From Epiperipatus broadwayi (Eukaryota; Onychophora; Udeonychophora; Euonychophora; Peripatidae), in NCBI GenBank assembly GCA_028023455.1, contig JAQFVV010006221.1, forward strand, positions 4,808,011-4,872,010: 64,000 bases of DNA, in the 5' to 3' direction. Position 1 is the stretch's first letter. Each line of letters begins with the position of its first letter. Under the pieces are notes generated by a model that was not told the DNA's origin, made no database searches, and saw nothing but the letters and a program-made list of their open reading frames with translations. This document shows, one piece after another, positions 1 to 11,037 of this stretch. Made by a program: the position numbers and the translations under genes.

Positions 1-290
1 TAATGATTTAAGAATGTTAGACACAAAATTAAAAAAGAAGAAAATCTAGAAATAACATTTAATATTCATAAAAGACTATTTAATATTCATATGTTGTTTC
101 CTACTATTTAAGAATGTTTATTATATAATTATTTCTCCCCCCCCCCCCGCTACTATTTATGAATATAATTATTACATTCCTTTTTTTAAATGTTGTGTAT
201 GTGTTTGTTTTTATATGATGTCTACTTAATAAATTCAATTTTTTTTCTTCCTACCTAAACAAACGTCTAAACATTCAAAACACATTTTAT
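1..290. other. AT-rich sequence, no gene seen
   Basis: No coding region or recognised repeat. A run of about ten C residues lies near 139-148. Confidence 0.5.
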
Positions 291-295
291 GTGAT

Positions 296-480
296 ATGTT
301 GGACTATTTCCATCATCTATCATGTATAGAAAATTTTAAACTTTTCAAATACAGACAACTTGTTAGTAATAACACACAAATAAACAACACAGGTAAGTAA
401 TTACACAATGTTTTGAGTAGTATTATTCTTCACCCATCTTCAGATATTGCTAGCCTGACCAGTGACAGTATATTTTAGTT
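296..480 (-). mobile_element. Penelope-like element PLE-A, 3' terminal fragment
   Basis: On the minus strand this matches the terminal segment also found at 53195-53345 (minus), 53800-53995 (plus) and 58370-58470 (plus). Shared landmarks are the words CTGACCAGTGACA (plus-strand reading), a CTGAAGA block followed by GAATAAT, a conserved phrase about twenty bases long around GTTAGTAATA, and an outer TGATGGAAATA word. At 53 kb and 58 kb the same segment follows a GIY-YIG coding region. That is why I assign it to a Penelope-like element. Confidence 0.6.
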
Positions 481-789
481 TTAATTTAATTTCAATAAAG
501 TTATGTTAGTTAGATGATGGAATTTCTTCCTCTTAAGGACGTAAAGGGCTTAATTATTATTAGCGCAGTTTCAAATTTGAAATGCCAGAATAAATTAATA
601 GGGTACTAAGCAAATGTAAACTTCTATGAATAAAGATTGAGTATTATTGTTTAGTCTTATTACTACATTTTAGAGAACATAACATGCACACAATAATTAT
701 TCTCAGAGCATTTATCTTTGTCACATGACCTCAGCTTACTAATTGTTGTTTTAGCAACAATGATATCAAATGACAGTGCTTAATTCATG

Positions 790-947
790 CTATCCAGTAT
801 TGCTCTATCCAATATCTCCAGAAATAGTTTCAAGCTTATGCCTTTCATCAGTGAGAAATGCATTGTTCCAAGGCCCAAAACTCCTCATTGATGAAAGTGG
901 TAAGTCCAAAACTAGTCTGGGAATTTTGGATAGGTAGCACTGGATAG
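790..947. repeat. Foldback element related to FB1 (inner part)
   Basis: CTATCCAGT at 790-798 is the inverse of ACTGGATAG at 939-947. Inside, CTTTCATCAGTGAG is mirrored by CTCCTCATTGATGAAAG. The inner words (CTTTCATCAGTGAG, ACTAGTCTGG) are those of the FB1 palindrome at 1184-1593, so this is a diverged or truncated relative. Confidence 0.6.
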
Positions 948-1183
948 AGATTTATTAAATATTATCAACTGCTATTGATTATTTACTAAAATTTACACTA
1001 GATGACACAGAGGGGTGAAGAAAAATAATAATTTATCTTTTTATAATGATAATAATTAGATTTATAGTTACAAACTATACATCTCATTTCAAATACTTTA
1101 TTGCAAAACTTTTTATATAATCTGATGTTTCAACTGTCCTGCAATCTTCTACAGAACTATGATACAATCATAAATAAACATCA

Positions 1184-1593
1184 CATTATCACCATTTCTT
1201 ATGCTTACACAAGCTGTTTACACAGAGGGTAAACTCTCCATACAGTAGTCCACCAGTAGCAAGCCAGAGTAATCAATGGATGCAAGAAGGTTTGTGCATA
1301 AAATCTCTATCTAGTGCCTACTCATCACAATATCCCTAGACTAGTTTCTAGTTTGTGGCTTTCAACAGTGAGGAGCCTTGGAGGGCTTTCATCAGTGAGG
1401 AGCCTTGGATCTGAGAGCACTGCACTAAGGTGCATCCAAGGCTCCTCACTAATGAAAGACACAAACTAGAAACTAATCTAGGGATATTGTGATGGGTAGG
1501 CACTAGATAGGGATTTTATGCACAAACCTTCATGCATCCATTGATTACTCTGGCTTGCAATGGTAATGTTACTGTATGGAGAGTTTAGCCTCT
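1184..1593. repeat. FB1 foldback element, long-armed palindrome
   Basis: The two halves are inverted copies over roughly 170 bases each: AAACTCTCCATACAGTA near 1231 pairs with ACTGTATGGAGAGTTT near 1571, and GAGTAATCAATGGATGCA pairs with TGCATCCATTGATTACTC. The dyad centre is near 1410. The left arm carries a 27 bp tandem duplication (1357-1383 and 1384-1410, beginning GGCTTTCA). No ORF is present. Related copies occur at 790, 17255, 17760, 25838, 38595, 44540 and 50351. Confidence 0.85.
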
Positions 1594-1595
1594 TA

Positions 1596-1804
1596 ATAAA
1601 TAACAATATAAAATAATGGAATGAATAAAATAAAGAAAAATAAATAGAATATATAAAACAAATAAATTAAATGGAATAAAAATCAAATTAAAGCAGATAA
1701 TATAAAATAAACAAAATATACAAGATTAAACTGAAATATAAAATATATACAGATTATACATGCCTTATCCCTGTTCTGGATATATGTTCATAAATAACCA
1801 TTAG
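1596..1804 (-). repeat. Inverted copy of the repeat at 5238-5490
   Basis: The reverse complement aligns with 5238-5490 through many shared words: TAATGGTTATTT, TGTATATATTTTATATT, TTTAATCTTGTATATTTT, ATTCCATTTAATTTATTT and ATTTATTTTTCTTTATTTTA. The two inverted copies bracket the RTE LINE at 1874-4845. The left copy is cut off by the FB1 palindrome and lacks the hammerhead-like core of the right copy. Confidence 0.7.
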
Positions 1805-1873
1805 TATTGCCTGATAAGGCAGAATGAATGTTTGTGTAAATGATAAATATTTTCTCCATACATATATACAATT

Positions 1874-2791
1874 ATGACAGACAAAAATAAAGCATGGCCC
1901 TTATTCCCAGGAGGCTGTAAAGTCACCAACCAAGGCAGCGGTTGGTGGCCGAAGGCGGAGGGTGCTAAGAATCCCCTGATTGCGGACCCAAGCTGCCATT
2001 CGATGATGACTTTTTATTTAGGTACTTACAACTGCAGATCACTTTCAAGTGAAGGAAGATTGCAAGAATTAGAAGAAGAACTGTCTTATATTAAATGGGA
2101 CATTATTGGACTTTGTGAAGTTAGAAGAAAAGGAGAAGAAACAATTGATTTAAAAAGTGGACATATACTCTATTATAAAGGCACACATATTGGAAATACA
2201 AGTGGAGTAGGATTCATTATAAATAAAAAGTGGAAGAACAATATTGTGGAGATTGATGGTGTATTGGACAGAGTGGCAAGATTAGTTATACAACTTAATA
2301 GCAGATACCAAATGCAGATAATTCAGGTTTATGCCCCAACAAGTTCTCATAGTGATGAAGTAGTAGAAGATTTTTATATGGATGTACAAAAGGCTTTTGA
2401 TCAGAGTAAACAACATTTTAAAATTGTTATGGGAGACTTTAATGCTAGAATTGGTAGACAAATGAAAGATGAAATTGCTGTAGGTAATTTTGGTTATGGT
2501 AATAGAAATGAGAGAGGACATAGGCTTGTGGAGTTTGCAGAAAAAGAAAAACTTTATATTATGAATTCATTTTTTGAGAAAAATGTTAAAAGGAAATGGA
2601 CATGGAAGCATCCAAATGAAGGTACAGCAGAATTGGATTATATTTTGACTAACAGAAAATACATATTTCAAGATTGTAATGTTCTTAATAAATTTAACAC
2701 AGGAAGTGATCATCGATTAGTAAGGTGTAAGTTACGTGTTAATGTAAAACTAGAGACAAAAATTATTAAGAAAAACAATATTTACAGTTGA
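1874..2791 (+). pseudogene. RTE LINE endonuclease domain
   Basis: The reading frame gives 305 residues with the exonuclease-endonuclease-phosphatase fold signature in order: YNCRSL near residue 52, GLCEVRRKG near 79, QVYAPT near 150, VMGDFNARIG near 185, LDYILTNRK near 255 and GSDHRLVRC near 280. The catalytic Glu, Asp/Asn and SDH residues are all kept, so this domain looks intact. It would nick target DNA for target-primed reverse transcription. The frame ends just after the domain because of a frameshift; the LINE linker continues in another frame from about 2772. The first ATG gives a 40-residue leader; the domain itself begins near MTFYLGTYN. Confidence 0.85.
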
Positions 2792-3251
2792 TATTCCTAA
2801 TCTTCAGAAACATTTTAATGAATTTAAATTAGAACTTACAAATAGGTTTCAAGTGTTAGGAGATTTTGAACATGATTCAGATTTGAATGAAATTAATATG
2901 AAAATAACTGATACACTTTTAAAAACTGCAACAAACATAGCTGGTAGAAAAAAGCAGCAATTGACTAATAAAATTTCTACTGAGACTAGAGAATTTATGA
3001 AGAAAAGAAGGAATATGAAGATATACAAAAATGATGTATTAAAAAGAATTGAATATCTCGAATTTTGTAAAATGGTACGGAAAAGAGTTGAAAATGATAT
3101 AAGAAAGTATAACTGTGAAATAGCAAGGAAAGCTGTAGAAGAAAATAAAAGTCTCAAAAATGTTAAACAACATTTTGGTATTGGTAGGAAATTTATATCT
3201 GCAATAAGAAAAAAGATGGAATTATTACTAAAAAGAGAGATGACATCATGA
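2772..3251 (+). pseudogene. RTE LINE linker between endonuclease and RT
   Basis: A lysine- and glutamate-rich open stretch (IPNLQKHFNEFKLEL... through ENKSLKNVKQHFG) that in this LINE type connects endonuclease and RT. It is in a different frame from the endonuclease and overlaps the RT frame at 3248-3251. The overlap probably reflects an indel in the A-run near 3205-3220, not a genuine two-ORF design, because the RT frame also reads sensibly through the overlap (KRDDIMKLVEDFY). Confidence 0.7.
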
Positions 3252-4828
3252 AATTGGTAGAAGATTTTTATCAAGAATTATATAGTAATAAAGAACAAGT
3301 ACCTCCTATATCTATTACATCTTCCGAATTTCCCAGAATTTTAAATGAAGAAGTGAGACATGCAATTAAGTGTATGAAGAAAGGAAAGGCTCCAGGAAAT
3401 GATGGAATTATAATTGATATATTAAAAGAAGCAGGTGAAGAAATAGAAACAATTTTAGCAAAGTTATATACCAAATGTCTAAATGATAAAGATGTACCGG
3501 AAGATTGGAAGAATGCAGTAATAATATTAATATTTAAAAAAGGTGATAAAGAAGATATTAGAAATTACAGACCTATCAGCCTTTTATCAGTTTTATATAA
3601 AATTTTTACCAAGATAATTACAACTAGGCTACAGAGAACTTTGGATTTCCACCAACCAAGAGAACAAGCTGGATTTAAAAGTGGTTTTAGTACAATAGAT
3701 CATATCCAGGTATTGAGAGAAGTCATAGAAAGGACAAATGAATATGAGTTGTCATTATGTTTTGGATTTGTAAATTATGAAAAGGCATTCGATTCTATAC
3801 ACATTTCTTCAGTGATTAAAGCATTGGATTATCAAGGTATAGATCCAGGATATTGTCATATTTTAAAGAATATTTATAAAAATGCAACAGCAACAATTAG
3901 ATTACATAATGATACTGGAAAAATCAACATTGAGAAAGGTGTAAGACAAGGTGACTCCATATCTCCAAAACTCTTTACAGCAGTGCTGCAAGAAGTATTT
4001 TGTGGATTAAAATGGGAAACTAAAGGAGTGAAAGTAAATGGAGAGTATTTAAGTCATTTAGATTTCGCAGATGATGTAGTTGTTTTTGCAAATAATGCTT
4101 CAGAGCTGCAGGAAATGTTGCAGGAGTTAGCAGATGAAAGTAGAAAAGTAGGACTAAAGATAAATGTTAAAAAGACTAAAGTAATGTTTAATCGATTTGC
4201 TCAAAATATGAAAATAAAGATTGATTATGAAGAATTAGAAGAAGTTAACAGTTACAAATACCTTGGTCAGATTATTAATACAGATGGAAACATAATGGGG
4301 GAAATTAATCATAGAATTAAACTTGGTTGGAGTGCTTTTGGTAGAAATAACTTGATACTAAAAGGAAATATGCCTATGTGTTTGAAAAGGATGGTTTTTA
4401 ACAAATGTGTTTTACCAGTTCTTACTTATGGATCTGAGACTTGGACACTTAATAGAAGAGCAATACAGAGACTTCAGACCACTCAAAGGAGTATGGAGAG
4501 ATGTATGTTGGGAGTAACAAGAAGAGAGTGAAAACGTAATGTATGGTTAAGACAACAAACAGGTGTTACTGACCTTATTGAAAAAATTAAAAGATTGAAA
4601 TGGAGTTGGGCTGGACATATTGCTAGAAGAGATGATAATAGATGGACAATTGAAATTTTAAACTGGATTCCAAGAGATTGTAAAAGACCCAGAAAGAGAC
4701 CACATGTGAGATGGATGGATGAAATAAGAAAATGTGCAGGGGTGTTGTGGAGAAGAGAAGCTAAAGATCGGAGAAGATGGATTAAACTTGGAGAGACCTT
4801 CATCCTGCAGTGGATTGATAATGGTTGA
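3248..4828 (+). pseudogene. RTE LINE reverse transcriptase and C-terminal region
   Basis: RT motifs appear in order: KAPGNDGI near residue 45, a YRPISLLSVLYKIF block near 115, motif A FGFVNYEKAFDSI near 180, RQGDSISPKLF near 235 and motif C HLDFADDVVVF near 270, then LTYGSETWTLNRRAI and a basic C-terminus (GHIARRDDNRWT). Motif A has Asn where the catalytic Asp is expected (VNYEKAFD; the relic at 36890 still reads VDYEKVFD), so the polymerase is probably dead. A TGA at 4529-4531 interrupts the frame, which then stays open to 4828. The copy at 15757 has CAA at the same codon. Confidence 0.88.
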
Positions 4829-4902
4829 TGATGATGATGATTGCATTTCTTATATTATTTTTAATATCCTCTAATTATTGTTTTTCATTATATATATATG
4901 TC

Positions 4903-5160
4903 ATAAAACTATAATCTAATTTCCAATTTGATAAAATACTTATGATTTTATCTTTATATATTTTTTGTTTAATGTTAATCCATTTCTTAAAAATATATTT
5001 TTATTTTCACAACATATACAATAATAAAATATAAAAAGAATATTAGAAAATATAAAAAGAATATACTTTTAGGAAATGGATCAATGTTGAACAAAAAAGT
5101 ATGTAAATATAAAATCATATTTATGTTATAAATTTCAAAATTAGAAGATCATAGTTTTAT
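4903..5160. repeat. FB2 foldback palindrome
   Basis: ATAAAACTAT at 4903-4912 is inverted at 5151-5160. Arms of about 115 bases match through ATGATTTTAT, TTTTTTGTT and GATCCATTTC words, with small indels. It is AT-rich with no ORF. It lies between the RTE tail and the repeat at 5238. No clear target duplication is seen. Confidence 0.7.
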
Positions 5161-5237
5161 AAGTAATATGATATTTAATAAATAATAATAATTTTGGAGT
5201 ATTAAGAATAATAAAAGAAATATTAACATGTTTAAAT

Positions 5238-5580
5238 TAATGGTTATTTCTGGATATATATAAAGACAGAAATATACATGTATTATTTGTATATATTTTA
5301 TATTCCAATTTAATCTTGTATATTTTATTTATTTATTTTACATTATCTGGTTTATTTTATTTGGTTTTCAATCCATTTAATTTATTTTACTCATTTCATC
5401 ATTTCATTTATTATATTTTATCCTATTTATTTTTCTTTATTTTATTTTACTCATTCCATTATTTTATTATTATTTATTTATCTTACTTTATTTATTATTG
5501 CATTGTAGCTCTGAAGAAGACTACAGGACAGTCGAAACATCAGATATTAAAATGTTTTGCAATAAAAAGTTTAAAGTAAG
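5238..5580 (+). mobile_element. Penelope-type terminal repeat (PLE-C), right copy
   Basis: A T-rich stretch ends in GCATTGTAG plus a hammerhead-like block (5511-5538) and then an A-rich tail with AATAAAAAG. The first 250 bases recur inverted at 1596-1804. The TTGTAG plus core plus AATAAAAG arrangement recurs at 33115-33175. Assignment to a Penelope-like terminal repeat rests on this core, not on a coding region, so it is tentative. An 87-residue ORF over 5316-5579 is low-complexity read-through. Confidence 0.5.
5511..5538 (+). ncRNA. Hammerhead-like core motif
   Basis: CTGAAGA (5511-5517, matching CUGANGA), an A, stem GACT (5519-5522), a 7-base loop, stem AGTC (5530-5533), then GAAAC (5534-5538). 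This is the conserved-core order of hammerhead ribozymes, which are known in Penelope-like elements. The extra A before stem II and the lack of clear stems I and III mean it may be a degenerate or inactive form. Confidence 0.45.
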
Positions 5581-5935
5581 ATGTACAGTTTGGATTTGTA
5601 TGAAATAGTATGGCAAAATAAAATAAGTAGATAAGACTTAATGATATTTAGATTCACAGTTATTAAATTGATGCATTTTAAATATATATATATATATTAG
5701 TCATATATTTATTTCTTAAACCCAGATTCCATTATGATATTTACTATTCAATTCATTCATGATACATATAAACAGACCTGTATTGTGGCATTTATTCACC
5801 TTTATTGATATATATATATATGAACTGCCTTCCCTGACAACCATTTTTTTTTTGTAATATTATAAATAAAAACAACAGAATAACAATTTATTTAAAAAAA
5901 CATTTAGTAGATAAAATAATAGTATTTAATTTTTA
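5581..5935. other. AT-rich spacer, no gene seen
   Basis: Contains short TA microsatellites (near 5683 and 5810). No coding or repeat match recognised. Confidence 0.4.
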
Positions 5936-5939
5936 TGAA

Positions 5940-6725
5940 TTTAGGCATGAAATTCAAATATCTTTCCAGCCTTCATATTTGCAAAAGTATCAATTATAGT
6001 GCGTGCAGTTATAATCAATCTACAACTTCAGATTCAATTGCAATGAAAGTTAAATTTGACAATCTTTTCTATCACACTGACGTTCTTAAATAACTCACCC
6101 CCAGCAAAAGTCACAAGCATTAAAAGTATTCTTACAACTATAGAAACATTGGGGGGAAGTGACATTAAATTATTAGAAGTAAAAAAAACAGAAGTAAATC
6201 AAATGATCACATATGCTTTTTATATATACTTTTAGTGATTTAATTTCTTCAAATAATTCTGCATCAATAATATTTGATTCATTACTTGCAGCTAGTTTTA
6301 GATCCAATTTATTGAAACATTTTACTTCTTGTTCCTCAGATAATTTTCAAATTGTAGAAAACTAAAAGTGTCACTGTTATTTCTTAGAATAGTGAAACTT
6401 TGCTCAATAGAAGCAAAAGTTGTCCTCAATTAAAAGAAAACCTATATCTATTAAAATATAATAAAATTTGTTTTAAAATAGGATCTTGCATTCTCTCATC
6501 TTCGTGTTTATAATCTGTTTTTTGATTTTGTATTGGCAAACTCTCACAACTTGGAAAAAGACTGAATTAAAATTAATAGAGTTAGCAAATTCTTCAACAG
6601 ATGAAATTTAGTTCATTAAAAGACTCTTCATGGCACAAATTTTTGATATATATTTTCAAGTCCTTTTGATTCTGAAGAAATTCACTTACTATATTGATTT
6701 TAAACAGGATTTCATGATAGAACAA
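5940..6725 (-). pseudogene. hAT transposase relic, zf-MYM-associated type, C-terminal half
   Basis: Minus-strand fragments in order resemble the C-terminal half of hAT transposases of the zinc-finger MYM-type group. NIVSEFLQNQKDLKIYIKNL lies near 6690, then YKHEDERMQDPILKQ near 6470, LSEEQEVKCFNKLD and SNIIDAELFEEIKSL near 6330-6240. Last come SYLRTS, KRLSNLTFIAIESEVVD and ALIDTFANMKAGKIFEF near 6100-5950, the dimerisation (hAT-C) region. Frames shift several times and stops are common, so it is long dead. Its terminal repeats were not located. Confidence 0.65.
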
Positions 6726-6849
6726 ACAAATTTGAAGAAATTAATATTGGATGACAAAGAATGGGCTTGATGTGTTGTATCTGCACTTGATTCATCATTT
6801 GATAAATCAAATAATGCATCATATCATCAATAGTATTCTGTCATATGTG

Positions 6850-9600
6850 TGGTCCAGAGAGCATTCATATCACAAATTTCATCCATTTCTCCACTCCATT
6901 CTCTTCACTCCCCGACTATTCAATTCCAAATATCTTTTCCCATCTCATATCATCCAGAAAAATCAACTTTTTCTGTCTTTTCATTTTGTTTTCACTCGCC
7001 ATTCTCTCCAAAATATCTTTCATTAAACTATTCTTTCTTCTTAATATACATCCAATCCAGTTTCTCTTTCTATCTCTAATTTTCTCAATCAATCTTCTTT
7101 TTTATTTACTCTTTTCAAAACTTCATTTATTTTATTCATTCTTCTCCACAACCATATCTCAAAGGCTTCCAATCTAGACCTAACTTTTTTTATTCATTGT
7201 CCATCTTTCATAACCATATAATATTATACTCCAGACATAGCATTTAATTATTCTTTTTCTTAATTCTCTCTTCAAAGATCCACAAAATATCTTCTTTCTT
7301 TTAATAAATATGTCCTTTGCCAAAGCTAGGATTCTTTTAACTTTATCTTCACTCAACCAACTATCCAAATATCTAAATCCATTTACCTGAAGAATTATAT
7401 TATTATCATGAATTTTGATTTGTAATCTTTTTGTATTTCCCCCTATCTATAAACACTTGGTCTTCTCAACATTAATTTTCATTCCTTATTGCAATACAAC
7501 TTTCCTTCAATTTATTCAACATATTCTGAAATTCTTTTCATCTTCAGCTATAAAAGCCATATCATCTGAAAATCATATACACTTTATTAATCTATTTCCA
7601 ATATTCTCTTTCATTATACAAATATTTATCTAACATATCTTCTACATAAACATTAAAAAGCACAGTACCATTATCTAACTGCTCTCTCTATATTCACTTC
7701 ATCAGTCTCACTATTCTACAATCTGATCCTTATTCTTTGCTCAGTACATTCAATCTTCTCTTTTCCAAAATACTCTTATTTTTTAAGATGGTCATAAGTT
7801 TATTCCAGATTACTCTATCAAATGTTTTTTCCAAATCCAAAAAACATATACCAATTTCTTTATCATTTTTTAATATCTCTCTGGAATTGTTTTAACACCA
7901 CCAATAATATCTCTTGTATTTCACCCTCACTGAAAACCAAACAATTCTCTCTGGAATTGTTCTAATATCACCAATAATATCCCTTGTACTTTACCTCACT
8001 GAAAACCAAACAGTTCTTCATACCTTACTATAAATTCTTAGAATTAAAATCCTTAATAAAATTTTTGAAGCACAAGATAACAAGCTCATTGCCCTATATT
8101 CTTCACATTTAACAGCCTTCTTCTTTTTAGCAATAGGAATTATTATAGTCTTCAAAAAATCTTCAGACCAAACTCCACTATTATATATCAAATTGCAAAG
8201 TCCAACTATTTCCTTCATAGTAATTTCTCCCATTTATTTCAAAAATTCTATAAATATTGCATAAAATCTGATAGATTTTTCCATTTTTCATGTGTTCAAT
8301 TGATTTATTATTTCATCTGTCAATATGTCCATATCTTATTATTATTTACTTAAACAACTTTTTCATTTTCATGTTCATAATTAATTGAATCATTTTCTCT
8401 TCTAAACAGATATTGATGATATTCTTTCCAACTTTTCAATATATCATCATTATCAGTTAATTACTTTCCATTCTTATCAGCTATTTCACTCCCCCTCCCC
8501 CCAATGATATTTATAATTCTATCAAATACCCATATCATATCTTTTTATCTCTTGAAGCACTTATATCTCTCTACATTCTTATTCCAATTATTTTTATTTT
8601 GCTAAATCTATTTCTCTTCTTAGTTTATTATTAATTTTTCTATATGTTATTTGACCTTCCTCAGTGTTGACATTCTTCCACCTTCTCAGTAGTTTGATCT
8701 TTTCCAGACTATCTTCTGTTATCCACGCTCATTTAGTTTTCTTTAATGAAATAGTTCCTATTTCATTTTTTTTTTGCTACTTTTATTACTCTTTCTTTAA
8801 TCCTACACCAATGCTTATCAGAATTATTCATATATTCTTCATCTTTATCAATTCCCTTTATTATATTTTCCATATTAAACCAAATCTTCCTTTCAATATT
8901 ATTATATCTATCCTCAATTAATATATAATCTATTTGATATTGTTCTCTATCACCTGCAGCTTTCTATGTGTACAATCTTTTTGGATAATTTTTAAACCAA
9001 ATATTTGCAACCATAAATCCATTCTCCTTACAAAATTCCATTACCTCTTTCATTCCTTTTTCCAATACCATTAGTACTCATCAATTTTTCCTTCTTTTCC
9101 CCACAGGAACATTCTAATCACCCAACAGCAATATACATGCATTTTTATCCTCATACATAACTTTTTCTATCTTTTCATATTCCTCATCAATTTCAATATC
9201 ATCATTGATTTGTAATTGGCATATAAACTTGTAAGAATACCAAATCCCTAGGACTTGCTGTTATCCTCATCATCACAAGTCTTATCATCAACACAATGCA
9301 GCTTTGCCATTCTATTCCAAATTTTCTTGGCAACAGCAATGCCAACTCCATTCACTTCCTCATTATTTACTTCTCCACACCCCTCCCAACTCAAGTAATC
9401 CTAAGACATCAATATTATTCATTTTTTATTTTCCAATTTCCCAGTTCTTCTCAATGATCTTACATTTCTTATATCAACTATCTATCAATACATCTTCTTT
9501 CAATAGATTAACTTTATGATGATTTTTCAGGTTTATGATCAGAGTAGCCTCATGTCTACTCCTGCCAGGCAAAACATCAAAGCCTTCCTTAGCTAAAATC
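6850..9600 (-). mobile_element. Decayed endonuclease-RT LINE (LINE-3)
   Basis: Minus-strand protein fragments in order. Endonuclease: NVRSLRRTGKLENKK near 9460, EYEKIEKVMYEDK near 9170, MEVMEFCKENGF-like near 9050, GDREQYQIDYILIEDRY near 8940. RT: MKEIVGLCNLIYNSGVW and FLKTIIIPIAKKKKAVKCEE at 8233-8090, then VKRILALAKDIFIKRKK and SLKRELRKRIIKCYVW at 7340-7220, and MKDILERM near 6995. These match the 'endonuclease-reverse transcriptase' LINEs common in invertebrates. Many frameshifts and stops. A 70 bp tandem duplication lies at 7876-8014. The 5' region appears to continue at 13098-13200 beyond an inserted hAT. Plus-strand ORFs at 6751-7177, 7415, 8664 and 9304 are antisense shadows. Confidence 0.8.
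7876..8014. repeat. 70 bp tandem duplication inside LINE-3
   Basis: Two imperfect copies with period 70, starting TCTCTCTGGAATTG at 7876 and 7946, both ending ACTGAAAACCAAACA. It duplicates part of the RT coding relic and adds to its inactivation. Confidence 0.85.
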
Positions 9601-9720
9601 TCACATCAATATGAATCATTCTTGGGGACATATTCATAATAAAAAAGCAAGAGAATTATAAGGCAAATTATTTTTCATTGCCTTCTTTGCCTAGCAATAA
9701 CCTTCATTATAGGTTTAATG

Positions 9721-9728
9721 CACTAGCC
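9721..9728. repeat. 8 bp target-site duplication of hAT element, left
   Basis: CACTAGCC at 9721-9728, identical to 13090-13097, directly abutting the terminal inverted repeats. Eight-base duplications are diagnostic of hAT transposition. Confidence 0.92.
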
Positions 9729-10089
9729 CAATGGTGGTGAACCTTTTTAAGAGTGTGTGCCAAAAATTTCCAAAAAGTATTTATTGAATGATTGGCATGC
9801 CATACAGTTATTAAATCAAAATATAAACATCTTAATTATTGTAGCTTTTAAAAGTTTATAAAACAAAATAATAACAATAATAATTAAACAAAATTTCTAC
9901 ATAAGCTAAATACACAGTGAACGATAATTATTTAGAAGAGCACAAGTTGAATAAAATGTAACAGTAAAAAATTAATAGTAATTAAAACAAAATTTTACAA
10001 ATAAACATATAAAATCAACATAAATAGATATTATTTAATGATTTGCTGTTGTACATTGAATGCCAAATATTTTATATCTGGTTCATATT

Positions 10090-10698
10090 TTGTCATTTTT
10101 AATAATGTATATGCTGAATTACATTCATCTGTCATTCTATTTCTCTATCTTTAATTAAATTCATTTCTGAAAACAATGATTCTCATGCATATGTAGAGGA
10201 AAAAATTGATAATATAGCAATCGCTAATTTTTTAAAACAATTAAATGTTTCAGGAATAGCAGGTAGTCAATAGTTCCTCTTCAGCATTCCTTTTACTTAT
10301 ATCCAATAATCGATCATTTTCCATTGTTTCTAACTCATTCCTCAAGTCAACAAATTTCTGTTTCCATATAGAACTGGATTGAAAATCAACTGATTGCATT
10401 TTCATATCTTTCAAATTAAGCTACTCAAAATTTTCTAACTTAATGTTATGTCTGGCTATAAAATAAATTTTAGATATTTCTGAAAATTGTCTGAACTGTG
10501 GAATTGAATAACAGCATAAAAGTCTTGCATCAATTTTACTTGATCTGGTTTCACATAAGATTTTAAATCAGTCAAGAGCTTTTTTAGATTTGGAAAATAT
10601 TTGAAAATGTAAGAAATAACATCATGGTTGAAAATTTGTAATTTAATTTCAAATATTTTGATCAAATCAAACATGACAACAATTGTATTATTATTCAC
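10090..10698 (-). pseudogene. hAT transposase middle and C-terminal dimerisation fragments
   Basis: MFDLIKIFEIKLQIFNHDV near 10670 resembles the coil preceding hAT-C, followed by FPNLKKLL. Further on, ETFKCFKKLAIAILSIFSSTYA, a stop, then ESLFSEMNLIKDREIE near 10250-10140 is the hAT dimerisation block (CEQxFSxMNxxK in intact relatives). Stops interrupt the block. Confidence 0.7.
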
Positions 10699-11037
10699 TT
10701 TTAATTCATTTAGATGTGATTACATATCAGTAAAAAGCATTAATTTTGAAAGCAATTCATCGTCCATTAATTTTTTCTCATTATGTAAAAACAGTCTAAT
10801 TTCTTTTAAACACTCGATGAATCTTTGAAGAACTTTTCCTCAACTTAACAATCAGTCATTGTTGTACATAAGTAAATCATAGTATAGTTGAGTTTTTCTC
10901 ATTCAATGTGTAGATATAAAATTAATTAACTTACAATGTTTATAACATCATCCAGTGGCTTAAATCTGGCCTTCATGCATAAAACCTGTTGATGTATAAT
11001 GCAATGAAAACCCAAAACTGAATGACCAATACGAAAA

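Larger units (their letters stand above)
1874..4845 (+). mobile_element. Nearly full-length RTE-clade non-LTR retrotransposon
   Basis: A LINE with an apurinic-type endonuclease followed by a reverse transcriptase, as in the RTE/BovB group whose members are often annotated 'craniofacial development protein 2-like'. The 3' end is a TGATGA-type simple repeat (about 4826-4842), typical of RTE tails. The true 5' end is uncertain; the coding part starts near 1874. The once continuous ORF is broken by a frameshift near 2760-2785, another in an A-rich run near 3205-3220, and a TGA at 4529-4531. Related copies lie at 15757-16189, 27395-27665 and 36410-37740. This is the youngest-looking LINE in the window. 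Confidence 0.9.

Noticed and set aside
2282-4846. Minus-strand ORFs over the RTE
   Set aside because: Shadows of the plus-strand endonuclease and RT frames.
5316-5579. 87-residue plus-strand ORF
   Set aside because: Low-complexity T-rich read-through of a terminal repeat; no domain.
6751-7177. Three overlapping plus-strand ORFs
   Set aside because: Antisense shadows of the LINE-3 C-terminal region on the minus strand.
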